This document shows, piece by piece, positions 1-7,801 of a stretch of DNA of 64,000 nucleotides (the first letter of the stretch is position 1; each line of letters begins with the position of its first letter). The position numbers and the translations under genes were made by a program. The notes beneath the pieces are model-generated. The model was not told where the DNA came from. It worked only from the letters and a program-made list of their open reading frames with translations, and ran no database searches. This DNA comes from WHSW01 sp963769945 (lineage in GTDB: Bacteria > Actinomycetota > Thermoleophilia > Solirubrobacterales > 70-9), in assembly GCA_963769945.1 (NCBI GenBank), contig CAVYOA010000015.1:1-64000 (forward strand). Direction: 5' to 3'.

Positions 1-75
1 GTCGTTGCGAGCCGCTCATTTCTCGTCGACGTGCACCTGCTTGGCGACAAGTAGCGGTGGTTCGCGGGCGGTGCC

Positions 76-1059
76 ATGCGCGCGCTCGAGATCGAGGTGC
101 GATCGCCGTGGCCGTACCTGCTTCGGCGCCGAAACGGCGGCGACGGCGTCACCCGCGTGCGCCGTGGAGTCCTCACACGCCTGCTTCATGTCGCCGGTGC
201 GCCAGTCGTCGTCCACGCCTGGCAGGGAAACGACGGGCTCGTTCACCTGCGCGCCGCCGGCGGCGCCGCAGGCTCGCCTGCGCCCGAGGCACTGGAGGAG
301 CTGGCGCTCGAGCGGATGCGCTTCGCGCTGGCCGTCGACGACGACCTGACCGAGTTCTACGACGCCTTCCGCGCCGACCCGCTCGTCGGTCCCGCGGTGC
401 GGCGCAAGCCGTGGTATCGGCCAAAGCGCCGGCCATGGCCGTGGGAGGCGCTGGCCTGGGCGGTGACCGAGCAGCTGATCCAGGCCAGCCGTGCCGCCGA
501 GATCCAGCGCCGCATGGTGCGACGCTGGGGGGCGAAGCTGGCACCGCCCGCTTCACGCGGGTCGCGGAGCGATGCGGATGTCGCGTGGACCGGCCCCGGC
601 CCGCTGCGCGACGTGCCGGCAGCGAACGTCGTCGCCGGTCTCGCGCCCGCCGAGCTGGCGGCCATGGACCTCTCGACCGCGCGCTCGATCGCGCTCGTCA
701 AGTGTGCGCGCGAGGTCGCCAAGGGTCGCGCCGACCTCGCCGAGCCCGGCTCCGACGCCCGCCTGCTGCGAATCCCCGAGATCGGGCCGTGGACCGTGCA
801 GTGCCTCGGGCTCGGTGGCCGCGGCGACCCCGATTCCCTGCCCGCGGGCGACCTCGCCTACGTCAAGCTCGTCGGCTACCTGACCGGCATCGGCCGCCGG
901 GCCACCGTCGAGGAGGTCGAGGAGTACTTCGCGCCGTACGCGCCGTTTCGCGCCCTCGCCGGAGCCTTCGCGCTGACCCACTGGGGCCGGGGGATGGGCG
1001 CGGGCCCGCCGGCCACAGCGTCGCCGCCTGAGCTGCTCGTGCTTCGAACGGCTCGATGA
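76..1059 (+). CDS. alkA: DNA-3-methyladenine glycosylase II (AlkA type)
   Basis: Predicted base-excision repair glycosylase that removes alkylated purines from DNA. The C-terminal half has a helix-hairpin-helix segment (LLRIPEIGPWTVQCLGL, about residues 231-247) followed by PAGDLAYVK, in which Asp259 occupies the position of the catalytic aspartate of the HhH-GPD superfamily. The protein is 327 residues, normal for AlkA-like enzymes with an N-terminal extension. It has no visible operon partner and runs convergently towards the thi operon. The ATG at 76 is the only sensible start in this frame; only 75 bases precede it here, so a promoter cannot be judged. The family call is firm, the exact substrate range is not. 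Confidence 0.85.
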   Translation: MRALEIEVRSPWPYLLRRRNGGDGVTRVRRGVLTRLLHVAGAPVVVHAWQGNDGLVHLRAAGGAAGSPAPEALEELALERMRFALAVDDDLTEFYDAFRADPLVGPAVRRKPWYRPKRRPWPWEALAWAVTEQLIQASRAAEIQRRMVRRWGAKLAPPASRGSRSDADVAWTGPGPLRDVPAANVVAGLAPAELAAMDLSTARSIALVKCAREVAKGRADLAEPGSDARLLRIPEIGPWTVQCLGLGGRGDPDSLPAGDLAYVKLVGYLTGIGRRATVEEVEEYFAPYAPFRALAGAFALTHWGRGMGAGPPATASPPELLVLRTAR

Positions 1060-1091
1060 GGGTGGGGCCGAGCCCGCGCGGGCGGTGGTGA

Positions 1092-2168
1092 TCAGAGGAC
1101 GTTAATGAGTTTTTCCACCATTACGGGTGAAAACCTCAATGACGTTGGCCACGACCTATCCGGTAGCCGGCCCGGCAGCAGCGAGTCGGTCAGCAGCTCG
1201 CTCGCGGCGGGACGGTCGCTGATCAGGCCGCGGTCGGCGAAGAAGCCGGCGAACTCCTCCCACTCATCGGCGTTCATGTAGCCGAACGGCTGCGACTCTC
1301 GCTCGGGCAGCAGCAGCGGCAGGGTCGCATCGACCTCGGCTCGGGTCAGCTTCGGATCGAGCCCGTCGCCTGCCTCGAGCACGGCCTCGGTCGCGGCCTC
1401 GGGATCGTCGACGGCAGCGATGGTGCCGCGTTCGAGCGCGGCGATGAACAGCCGCAGCGGCTCGGGGTCGTCGGCGATGCGGTCGGTGTTGGCAACGAGC
1501 ACGAGCTCGTCGTAGGTGGGGATCCCGAGCTCGTCCACCGGGACCACGCGCGGGTTGCGGCCGCGTTCAGCGAGGTCGACGCCTTCGATGTTGAGAAAGC
1601 CGCCGAGCATCGCGTCAGCCTCGCCTGAGAGCACCGCGGGAAGCAGCCCGAGGCCGACGCTGACCCGCTCGACGTCGTCGAGGTCGAGCTCCTCCTCGGA
1701 GAGAATCGCGTCGAGGAAGTCCTCCTGATAGGGAATGCCGGCGTCGGCGATCGTCTTTCCGCGCAGGTCGGCGACCGAGGCGATGCCGGCCTGCGGCAGC
1801 GAGATCAGCGAGGTCAGCGGTTGCCCCACGATCGCCGCGACCGCCTTCACCGGCAATCCCTGTTCGCGCGCAAGCACGACCTCGGGCTCGTAGGAGATCG
1901 CGAGGTCGGCGCGGCCGGCCGCGACCTGGCGGATCGGCGCCGAGGGGTCGGACGGGACCTGGGTCTCGACATCGAGACCCGCTTCGGAGAAGTAGCCGCG
2001 CTCGAGCGCCGTGAAGAGGCCCGCGTGGTCGGGGTTGACGTAGAAGTCGAGAGCGACCACGAACGGCTCGGCCTCCGAGTCGGCGTCCTCCTGCTTTTCA
2101 CCGCAGCCGCCGGCCATGGCCGAGAGGGCGAACAAGACGATGGATGCGAGCGCGATCCGCAGTTTCAA
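1092..2168 (-). CDS. thiY: Thiamin-precursor ABC transporter, substrate-binding lipoprotein (NMT1/THI5-like)
   Basis: Predicted extracytoplasmic binding protein of a pyrimidine (HMP-type) thiamin precursor importer. The N-terminus is a lipoprotein signal (MKLRIALASIVLFALSAMAGGC, lipidated Cys22). The mature part starts with the NMT1/THI5 pattern DFYVNPDHAGLFTALERGYF. It is the third gene of a TPP-riboswitch operon after the ATPase and permease, which fixes the likely substrate class. The last about 20 residues are encoded inside an AT-rich palindrome and look unlike the family. The true C-terminus may be near LLPGRLP (about 1170), with the remainder read through after a single-base error. Ligand identity is inferred from the riboswitch and family. 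Confidence 0.8.
   Translation of the reverse strand: MKLRIALASIVLFALSAMAGGCGEKQEDADSEAEPFVVALDFYVNPDHAGLFTALERGYFSEAGLDVETQVPSDPSAPIRQVAAGRADLAISYEPEVVLAREQGLPVKAVAAIVGQPLTSLISLPQAGIASVADLRGKTIADAGIPYQEDFLDAILSEEELDLDDVERVSVGLGLLPAVLSGEADAMLGGFLNIEGVDLAERGRNPRVVPVDELGIPTYDELVLVANTDRIADDPEPLRLFIAALERGTIAAVDDPEAATEAVLEAGDGLDPKLTRAEVDATLPLLLPERESQPFGYMNADEWEEFAGFFADRGLISDRPAASELLTDSLLPGRLPDRSWPTSLRFSPVMVEKLINVL
1099..1145. terminator. AT-rich imperfect inverted repeat between convergent genes
   Basis: Arms 1099-1119 and 1126-1145 form a stem of about 20 pairs with one bulge and a six-base loop ATTACG. The left arm begins ACGTTAATGAG and the right arm ends CTCAATGACGT. The segment is clearly AT-richer than its surroundings. 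It lies between the end of alkA (plus) and the end of the thi operon (minus), so a bidirectional terminator is the simplest reading. There is no long T run on either side. It overlaps the last codons of the thiY reading frame. Confidence 0.5.
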
Positions 2169-2190
2169 GCCGATCTCCTTGGTCGTGTTC

Positions 2191-2965
2191 TCAGATCGAG
2201 CGAACCGCTCGAGGGCGCCACCAGGCGAGCCTGCGTTCGGCCACCGCGATCAGCCCGAAGAGAGCGATCGCGATAGCCGAGAGGACGAAGACAGCGGCGA
2301 ACACACGCGCCGTCTGCAGCTGTCCCTGGGCGACGAGGATGAGGTGGCCGAGGCCGGCGTCAGAGCCCGACCACTCGCCGAAGACGGCGCCGATGACAGA
2401 GATCACGGCGGCGATCTTGAGGCCGCTGAAGAGAAACGGCAGCGCCGCGGGAACCTCGATTCGCCACAGCGTCTGCGATCGGCTCGCGTCCAGCGTTCGC
2501 ATCATCCGCGGCAGCTCCGGATCGACCGAGCGCAGCCCGTCGAGCATGTTGACGGTGATCGGGAAGAAGCAGACGAGGGCGATGATCACGAGCTTCGGGA
2601 CCGATTCCGTAGCCGAGCCAGACGACGAGGATGGGAGCGATCGCGATCACCGGAACGGTTTGCGAGGCCATCAGCAGGGGATAGAAGGCGCGGCGCAGGA
2701 CGTCGAAGCGGTGCAGGACGACGGCGAAGACGAAGCCGGCCACGGCGGCGATGAGAAAGCCGAGGACGACCTCGACCAGCGTGGTCGCGGCGTTGTCGGC
2801 CAGCAGCTCGCGATCGCTCCACAGGGCCTCGCCGATGTCGCTGGGCGCCGGCACCAGGAACGGCTCGATCCCGAGCGCGTCAGCGAGCAGATCCCACCTG
2901 GCCGCAAGCTGCCACAGGGCGATCAAGGCGGCGACGACGATCAGCGGGGCGAGCAGGCGCCTCAT
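2191..2965 (-). CDS. thiX: Thiamin-precursor ABC transporter permease (one frameshift)
   Basis: Membrane permease of the importer. The N-terminal part (from 2965) has a leading membrane segment LLAPLIVVAALIALW and the loop PFLVPAPSDIGEALWSD typical of the SsuC/TauC/ThiX permease family. The C-terminal part, in the next frame, contains the conserved cytoplasmic loop LPRMMRTLDASRSQTLWRIE followed by PAALPFLFSGLKIA. The two frames join near 2597, where a CCC reads as an extra C; removing it restores GYGIGPKLVIIALV. The start overlaps the ATPase stop by four bases (ATGA) and thiY follows after 22 bases, so the three genes are one transcription unit. The break is most likely a sequence error. Confidence 0.8.
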
Positions 2966-3790
2966 CGAGCGGCTTCCAGCAATGCGGCGAGCGCGCGCTC
3001 GCGGCTGGCGGTGAACGCGGCCGAGGTGACCGTCTCGAGCCGCGGGGTCGAGCGCGGGGCGGGGGCCGCGAGCGTGGCGACGACGCGCGCCGGTCGCGCC
3101 GAGAGCACGAGCACACGGTCGGCGAGATAGAGCGCCTCCTCGACGTCATGGGTGACCAGCAGCACCGTGCGCGACTGCTCGGCGAGCGCGCGCGCCAGCC
3201 ATTCCTGCATCTCGGCGCGTGTGATCGCGTCGAGTGAGGCAAACGGCTCGTCGAGCAGCAGCAGCGGCTTGCCGGCCAGCAGCGTGCGCAGGAAGGCGAC
3301 GCGCTGGCGCATCCCGCCCGAGAGCTCGCTCGGGCGCGTGTGCTCGAAGCCCGGAGAGCCCGAAGTGCTCGAGCAACGGCGCAGCCTCAGCCCGCGCGGA
3401 GGCTCGTGAGGCGCCACGGTTGCGAAGCGCCAGAGCGGCGTTGTCGATTGCCGCGAGCCAGGGCAAGAGCAGGTCACGCTGTGGCATGTACGCGGATCCG
3501 GCGAGCCGGCCATCGGCGCTGGATCGACCGGCCACCCGCACCGTTCCGGTGCTCGGCTCGGCGAGCCCGGCGATCAGCTCGAGCAGAGTCGACTTGCCAC
3601 AGCCGGACGGGCCGACGAGCCCGACGACCTCGCCGGCGCCGACGCTGAGATCGAGCCGCTCGATCACCTCGAGCTCGCCGAAGCGGTGGCGGAGATTGCT
3701 GAGCTCGACCCCGGCGCCGTGGTCGCTCGGGCCGCCGGGTCCTTGAAATGTCTGAGGCTCCTCTACGGGAGCCTCCAATCCGCTTCTCAT
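2962..3790 (-). CDS. thiZ: Thiamin-precursor ABC transporter ATPase (one frameshift)
   Basis: Nucleotide-binding subunit of the importer. Visible motifs are Walker A GPSGCGKST, Q-loop YMPQRDLLLPW, signature LSGGMRQRVA, Walker B LLLLDEPFASLD and H-loop VTHDVEEAL. The reading frame changes near 3352, in the stretch FGLSG/GFEHTRPSELSGG; one extra G explains it. It is the first gene after the TPP riboswitch: the ATG at 3790 directly follows GGAGGGAGC, which is both the ribosome binding site and the 3' end of the aptamer. The gene order ATPase, permease, binding protein matches thiZXY clusters. Confidence 0.82.
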
Positions 3791-3884
3791 GCTCCCTCCG
3801 CGCGCATTACCGCACAGGTTCTGAGGGTCAGCGCCGGCTGGGTTGGCGCAATCTCAGCCCGCCTTTCCCGCGAGCTCCCCTGGG
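3791..3884 (-). promoter_or_regulatory. TPP riboswitch (THI element)
   Basis: Read on the minus strand, the leader holds the invariant TPP aptamer blocks in order: GGGGAGC (3875-3880 region), GGGCTGAGATT (about 3850-3860), GACCCTCAGAACCTG (about 3816-3830) and GGTAATGC (about 3804-3811), then GGAGGGAGC. The last block ends at the start codon of thiZ, so the ribosome binding site is part of the aptamer's closing stem. Ligand binding would therefore be expected to block translation directly. This supports thiamin-linked transport for the downstream operon. Confidence 0.93.
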
Positions 3885-3923
3885 TTGATTCTGAACGTGA
3901 GTCTACCCTCGGCGGGCCGGCGG

Positions 3924-5285
3924 CTACTCGACGACCGACTTGCCGCCGGCGATCACGTTGACGAAGTTCTCCAGGTGCTTGGTCGTCCAGCACTCGAAGG
4001 CGGCGTCGCAGTGGCGCTCGTATGCGGCCATGACCGAGTCGCCGTAGTTCCAGTACAGGCGCGGCTCGGGGTTGAGCCAGAAGGTGCGCCCGGCGCGCTC
4101 GGAGATGCGGGCGAAGACCTCGGCGTGTGGCTCGCGGCCGTTGGTGCGTGCGTCGCCGAGCACGATCACGGTCGAACGCGGATCGAGATCCTCGGAGATC
4201 TGGTCGATGAACTCGAGCCAGACCCGGCCGTAGTCGGTGTAGCCGGAAACGTCGGCGACGCCGCCCTCCTGGCTGATCTTGCGCGAGATCTCACGAAAGT
4301 CGCGCTCGCGCTCGAAGATCTCGGTCACCTCCGAGATCCGCTCGATGAAGACGAAGCTGCGCAGCTTGCGAAACGAGTCGTGCAGGGCGTGGAGGACGGA
4401 GAGGAAGAACATGCTCGCCGAGGTGACCGAGGTCGAGACGTCGCAGAGCACGTAGATCTCGGGTCGGCGCGGCCGCTTGGGCCGGTACTTGAGCCGCAGC
4501 GGGACACCGCCGGTCTCCAGCGACGCGCGCATCGTTCGGCGCATGTCGACCGTCGCAGCGTGCTTTCGGCCACGCTGCTGATGACCCAGCGTCGCCAGGC
4601 GCCGCTTGAGCTGGGTGACGGCCCGGTGCACCGCGGCCAGATCCTGGGTCGGGCTCGTCGGCAGTGCCCGGTCGAGCTCGGCCAGCGGCCGCGCCGGCGG
4701 CATCTTCTGGGTGCGCTCGATCAGCGCCCGCTCGAGCTCACGGCGCAGATGCTTCTCGAACTCCTGGATCTGCTCGCGCCCGAGCTCCGGTCCCGCTTCG
4801 TCTGCGTCGCGCCCGCCGACCTGGAGGCCGAGCGTGCGGCGGATGCGCTGGACATCGACGCCGACGACGCCCGAGCCCTCGCCCTGGCGCCCGAAGGCCG
4901 CGATCGCAAGCCGGGCGGCATCGCGCATCTCGCCTTCCTGGCCGTCGGAGATCGCCTGGCGTATCGCCTCGCGCAGCTCGTCGAGGGAGAGCCGGTCGCC
5001 GCCGTCGTAGCGACGCTCCTCTCGGATCCCGCGCTCCAGCGCTTCGGCCTCGGCGGCGCGAAAGAAGTAGCGCTCGAAGATCAGCTCGAAGACTCGCCGG
5101 TCCTCCTGCGACTTGGCGACCGTGGCCGCCAGCGCCTCGCGAAAATCGTCGCGGTTGGTCCACGAAACCGTCTCGAGGGCGGCGAACGCGTCGAGGAGCT
5201 CCGAGGTCCCGACCGGCACGCCTTCCGCACGCAGCTCCTCGCAAAAGGCGGCGATTCGCGGGCCGAGCCCAGGCGGTAGGGTCAC
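3924..5285 (-). CDS. VWA-domain protein, CoxE-like
   Basis: 453-residue cytoplasmic protein of the VWA CoxE-like family, proteins that usually work with a MoxR AAA+ ATPase in metalloenzyme maturation or complex assembly. The C-terminal half holds a von Willebrand A domain with the MIDAS motif DVSTS (about residue 280) preceded by RPEIYVLC, later the metal-contacting region GYTDYGRVW and IVLGDARTNGREP. The N-terminal half is helical and charged. The start is a GTG at 5285. It is the last gene of a unit MoxR (5795-6773), GNAT (5353-5792), VWA on the minus strand. The client of the MoxR/VWA pair cannot be named: no cox-type dehydrogenase genes are in the window. Confidence 0.85.
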   Translation of the reverse strand: MTLPPGLGPRIAAFCEELRAEGVPVGTSELLDAFAALETVSWTNRDDFREALAATVAKSQEDRRVFELIFERYFFRAAEAEALERGIREERRYDGGDRLSLDELREAIRQAISDGQEGEMRDAARLAIAAFGRQGEGSGVVGVDVQRIRRTLGLQVGGRDADEAGPELGREQIQEFEKHLRRELERALIERTQKMPPARPLAELDRALPTSPTQDLAAVHRAVTQLKRRLATLGHQQRGRKHAATVDMRRTMRASLETGGVPLRLKYRPKRPRRPEIYVLCDVSTSVTSASMFFLSVLHALHDSFRKLRSFVFIERISEVTEIFERERDFREISRKISQEGGVADVSGYTDYGRVWLEFIDQISEDLDPRSTVIVLGDARTNGREPHAEVFARISERAGRTFWLNPEPRLYWNYGDSVMAAYERHCDAAFECWTTKHLENFVNVIAGGKSVVE

Positions 5286-5352
5286 GGGACAAGCATAGGT
5301 CCGGCGTGCCGTTCGCCGTTACGAGCGAGGACGTAGCTTCGGCGTCTCGCCT

Positions 5353-5792
5353 CTAGTCGAGCGTGCGGGCCATGCTGATCGACTCCGGGGCGGTGGGGCA
5401 CGAAGCCGTGTCGCAGATAGAGCTGGCGACCGGGTGCGTCCGCGACCAGGTTCACGTACGCACCTGGTGGCGCCGCGTGACTGCACGCGCTCGAGCAGGG
5501 CGGTGAGGATGACGTGACCGAGACCTCGCCGCTGGTGCTCCGGAGAGGACCGCCATGTCGGCCACGTGGAAGTACCAGCCGCCCATCGCCGAGCAGGCGG
5601 CCCATGCCCACGGTCTCGGCATCGACGTCGCACAGGATGTGAACCGCTGCCCAGCTCCCTGCGAGCGCCGCGCGGGCCTGGTCGGGCCTTCGCGGCGACA
5701 GTCCGGCCTGTTCTCGCAACAGCAGATAGTCGGCCTCGGCGGGAGGGCCCTCCGACCAGGCTGTACCCGGTAGGCAGCGCAGCCTGAGTCAT
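5353..5792 (-). CDS. GNAT-family N-acetyltransferase (several frameshifts)
   Basis: Small acetyl-CoA-dependent N-acetyltransferase. Pieces in different frames add up to one GNAT domain: start MTQAALPTGYSLVGG, middle VHILCDVDAETVGMGRL, motif A SPEHQRRGLGHVILTALLERV with the acetyl-CoA loop RRGLG, and the C-terminal GAYVNLVADAPGRQLYLRHGFV, ending ESISMARTLD before a TAG at 5353-5355. At least three single-base shifts interrupt it (near 5720, 5560 and 5480). It starts three bases after the MoxR stop and sits between MoxR and the VWA gene, so it is co-transcribed with them. The substrate is unknown. Confidence 0.7.
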
Positions 5793-5794
5793 GG

Positions 5795-6773
5795 CTAGCC
5801 CGTCGCTTCGCCCTGCACGCCGGCGACCGGACCGAGCTGCACCCCGACGCGTTCGGCGACCAGGTCGATGTCGGTCCGGTGCTTGACGATGAGGCTCATC
5901 GTGCGCTCGAACACGTCGCGGTCGATGTCATCGGCGCCGAGCAGCAGCAGCGCGCGCGCCCAGTCGATCGACTCGGCGATCGAGGGCGGCTTCTTCAGGT
6001 CGAGCTGGCGGATCATGTGAATCACCTCGACCAGGCGGCGGGCGAGCTTCTCGTCGAGATCGGGAGCGTGCAGGCGGACGATCTCCATCTCGCGCTCGAC
6101 CTCGGGGTAGTCGAGCCAGAGATAGAGGCAGCGGCGCTTGAGCGCCTCGGTCAGCTCGCGCGAGTTGTTCGAGGTGAGGACGACGATCGGGTGCGTACGC
6201 GCCTCGATCACGCCGAGCTCGGGGATCGAGATCTGAAAGTCGGAGAGGACCTCGAGCAGCATCGCCTCGAACTCCTGATCGGTCTTGTCGATCTCGTCGA
6301 TCAGGAGGACGACGGGCTCGGTCGACGCGATCGCCTCGAGCAGCGGGCGAGTCAGCAGGAAGTCCTCGGTGAAGATGTCCTGAATGACTCCCGCCACCTC
6401 CGGAACAACTCCCGCCACCTCCTCGCCTTCGGCTGCGGGGGTGCGGGGGGTGAAGTCAGGGACGGGCGGGGTCGTTGGGCGCCGCCTGGATGTGAAGCAG
6501 CTGCTTGCGGTAGTTCCACTCGTAGAGCGATTTCGACTCGTCGAGGCCCTCGTAGCACTGCAGGCGGATCAGCTTGCGCCCGGTGGCTCGCGACAGCGCT
6601 TTGGCCAGCTCGGTCTTGCCGACGCCTGCCGGTCCCTCGGTCAAGATCGGCTTGCCGAGCTCCTGCGCGAGGAACGCGACCAGGGCGGCGGGCTCGTCGG
6701 CCAGATAGCCGGCGCGCTCGAGGCCGGCCTTGACCTCGGCGACGGTTGACTGTTGCTGGGTGGGCATTGCCAT
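5795..6773 (-). CDS. MoxR-type AAA+ ATPase with an internal repeat insertion
   Basis: AAA+ ATPase of the MoxR family, a chaperone-like partner of VWA proteins. The N-terminal part (from 6773) has Walker A GPAGVGKTEL and the stretch LQCYEGLDESKSLYEWNYRK. The second part has FLLTRPLLEAI, Walker B VVLLIDEIDKTDQEFE, sensor 1 VVLTSNNSRELTEAL and KRRCLYLWLDYP. Between LLHIQAA and DIFTEDFLL, where the family is normally continuous, lies an extra segment (about 6382-6475) with a stop (TGA, 6456-6458). A single-base correction upstream would make it read PDFTPRTPAAEGEEVAGVVP in frame. The segment contains a palindromic repeat (6411-6447) also found in the crotonase gene at 31905. First gene of the MoxR/GNAT/VWA unit. 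Confidence 0.83.
6411..6447. repeat. CDS-embedded palindromic element, copy 1
   Basis: 37-bp imperfect palindrome inside the MoxR gene. Plus-strand arms are CCCGCCA-CCTCC-TC-GCC, loop TTC, then GGC-TGC-GGGGG-TGCGGG. It matches copy 2 (31905-31941) at 35 of 37 positions; the only two differences swap a C-G stem pair for G-C. Next to it, ACTCCCGCCACCTCC occurs twice (6387-6401, 6408-6422) with a 21-base period, giving the peptide repeat EVAGV on the coding strand. Confidence 0.75.
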
Positions 6774-6786
6774 AGATAATGACGGG

Positions 6787-7035
6787 GTGTCCGTTCTCAG
6801 CGTCGCCGCGACAATCCTGCCGGACTCGATCGGGCCCTACCTCGCGCTCATGGGCGTCGGCTTCCTCGTCGCGGCCTGGGGGCACGGCATGAAGTCGAAG
6901 TGGGTCATCGCGATCGGGCTGATCATGGTCTTCTTGGCGACGTTGCTGTTTCCGATCGCACTGCAGATCCTCGAGGAAGAGCCGCCCCCGCCGGGTCCCA
7001 AGGTGCCGATCGCCCTCGCATTTCCTGGAGTCTGA
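6787..7035 (+). CDS. Small two-helix membrane protein
   Basis: 82-residue protein from a GTG at 6787 (an ATG start further upstream would overlap the divergent MoxR start). Two hydrophobic segments are visible, IGPYLALMGVGFLVAAWG and WVIAIGLIMVFLATLLFPIA, followed by a proline-rich tail EEEPPPPGPKVP. The stop codon overlaps the PPK2 start (TGATG at 7033-7037), so the two are translationally coupled. I do not recognise the family and no function is proposed beyond membrane location. Confidence 0.6.
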   Translation: MSVLSVAATILPDSIGPYLALMGVGFLVAAWGHGMKSKWVIAIGLIMVFLATLLFPIALQILEEEPPPPGPKVPIALAFPGV

Positions 7036-7799
7036 TGGGTCACCTCGACGAACTCGACCTCTCGCAATCGCTCACGCGCAAGGAGGAGACGCAGCAGCTC
7101 GAGAACGCCTGGGCGCGGCTGTCCCACCTGCGGCTCACCCTCGGCGGGCAGATCGGCGAACGCGAGATCGGCCCGCCCGTATGCGTGCTGTTCGAGGGCT
7201 GGGACGCGAGCGGAAAGGGTGGCGCGATCAAGCGGCTGGTTGCCGAGATCGACTCTCGACATGTGCGGGTTCATCAGTTCGCGGCGCCGACGCCCGATGA
7301 GAAGCGACATCACTTCCTCTGGCGCTTCTGGCCCTACCTGCCGGGCTGGGGAGGGATGGCGATCTTCGATCGCACCTGGTACGGCCGGGTGCTGGTCGAG
7401 CGCGTCGAGGGCTTCGCGACCCGCGAGCAGTGGCTGCGCGCCTACGACGAGATCAACTCATTCGAGCGCACGCTCACCGACGAGGGGATGATCCTGGTCA
7501 AGCTCTGGATGCACATCTCCGCCGATGAACAGCTCAAGCGTTTCAAGCGCCGCGAGAAGAATCCGCTGAAGGCGTGGAAGCTGACCGACGAGGACTGGCG
7601 CAACCGCGACAAGCGCGACGCATACATGGGGGCGGTCGAGGACATGCTCGCGCGCACCGATGAGCCGAATGCGCCGTGGTCGGTGATCCCGGCCGATTCG
7701 AAGCGCTACGCGCGCGTGACGGTGATCGAGACCGTGATCGAGCGAATCGAAGAGGGGATGCGCGAGCGCGGGATCGAGCCACCCGAGCCGCTCGAGTAG
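7035..7799 (+). CDS. ppk2: Polyphosphate kinase 2 family protein
   Basis: PPK2-family kinase that moves phosphate between polyphosphate and nucleotides in the cytoplasm. Motifs in order are Walker A-like FEGWDASGKGG (about residue 53), the lid-region stretch PTPDEKRHHFLWRFW, Walker B IFDRTWYGRVLVERVEGF, and the C-terminal WSVIPADSKRYARV. The protein has 254 residues and is intact, normal for a one-domain PPK2. Direction of catalysis and nucleotide preference (AMP, ADP or GDP) cannot be read safely from sequence. It is coupled to the small membrane protein upstream and convergent with the PucR-type regulator. Confidence 0.93.
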   Translation: MGHLDELDLSQSLTRKEETQQLENAWARLSHLRLTLGGQIGEREIGPPVCVLFEGWDASGKGGAIKRLVAEIDSRHVRVHQFAAPTPDEKRHHFLWRFWPYLPGWGGMAIFDRTWYGRVLVERVEGFATREQWLRAYDEINSFERTLTDEGMILVKLWMHISADEQLKRFKRREKNPLKAWKLTDEDWRNRDKRDAYMGAVEDMLARTDEPNAPWSVIPADSKRYARVTVIETVIERIEEGMRERGIEPPEPLE

Positions 7800-7801
7800 C
7801 C

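Noticed and set aside
1099..1145. Integron attC-like recombination site
   Set aside because: The foldback lacks the GTTRRRY/RYYYAAC core sites and no integrase or cassette array is present.
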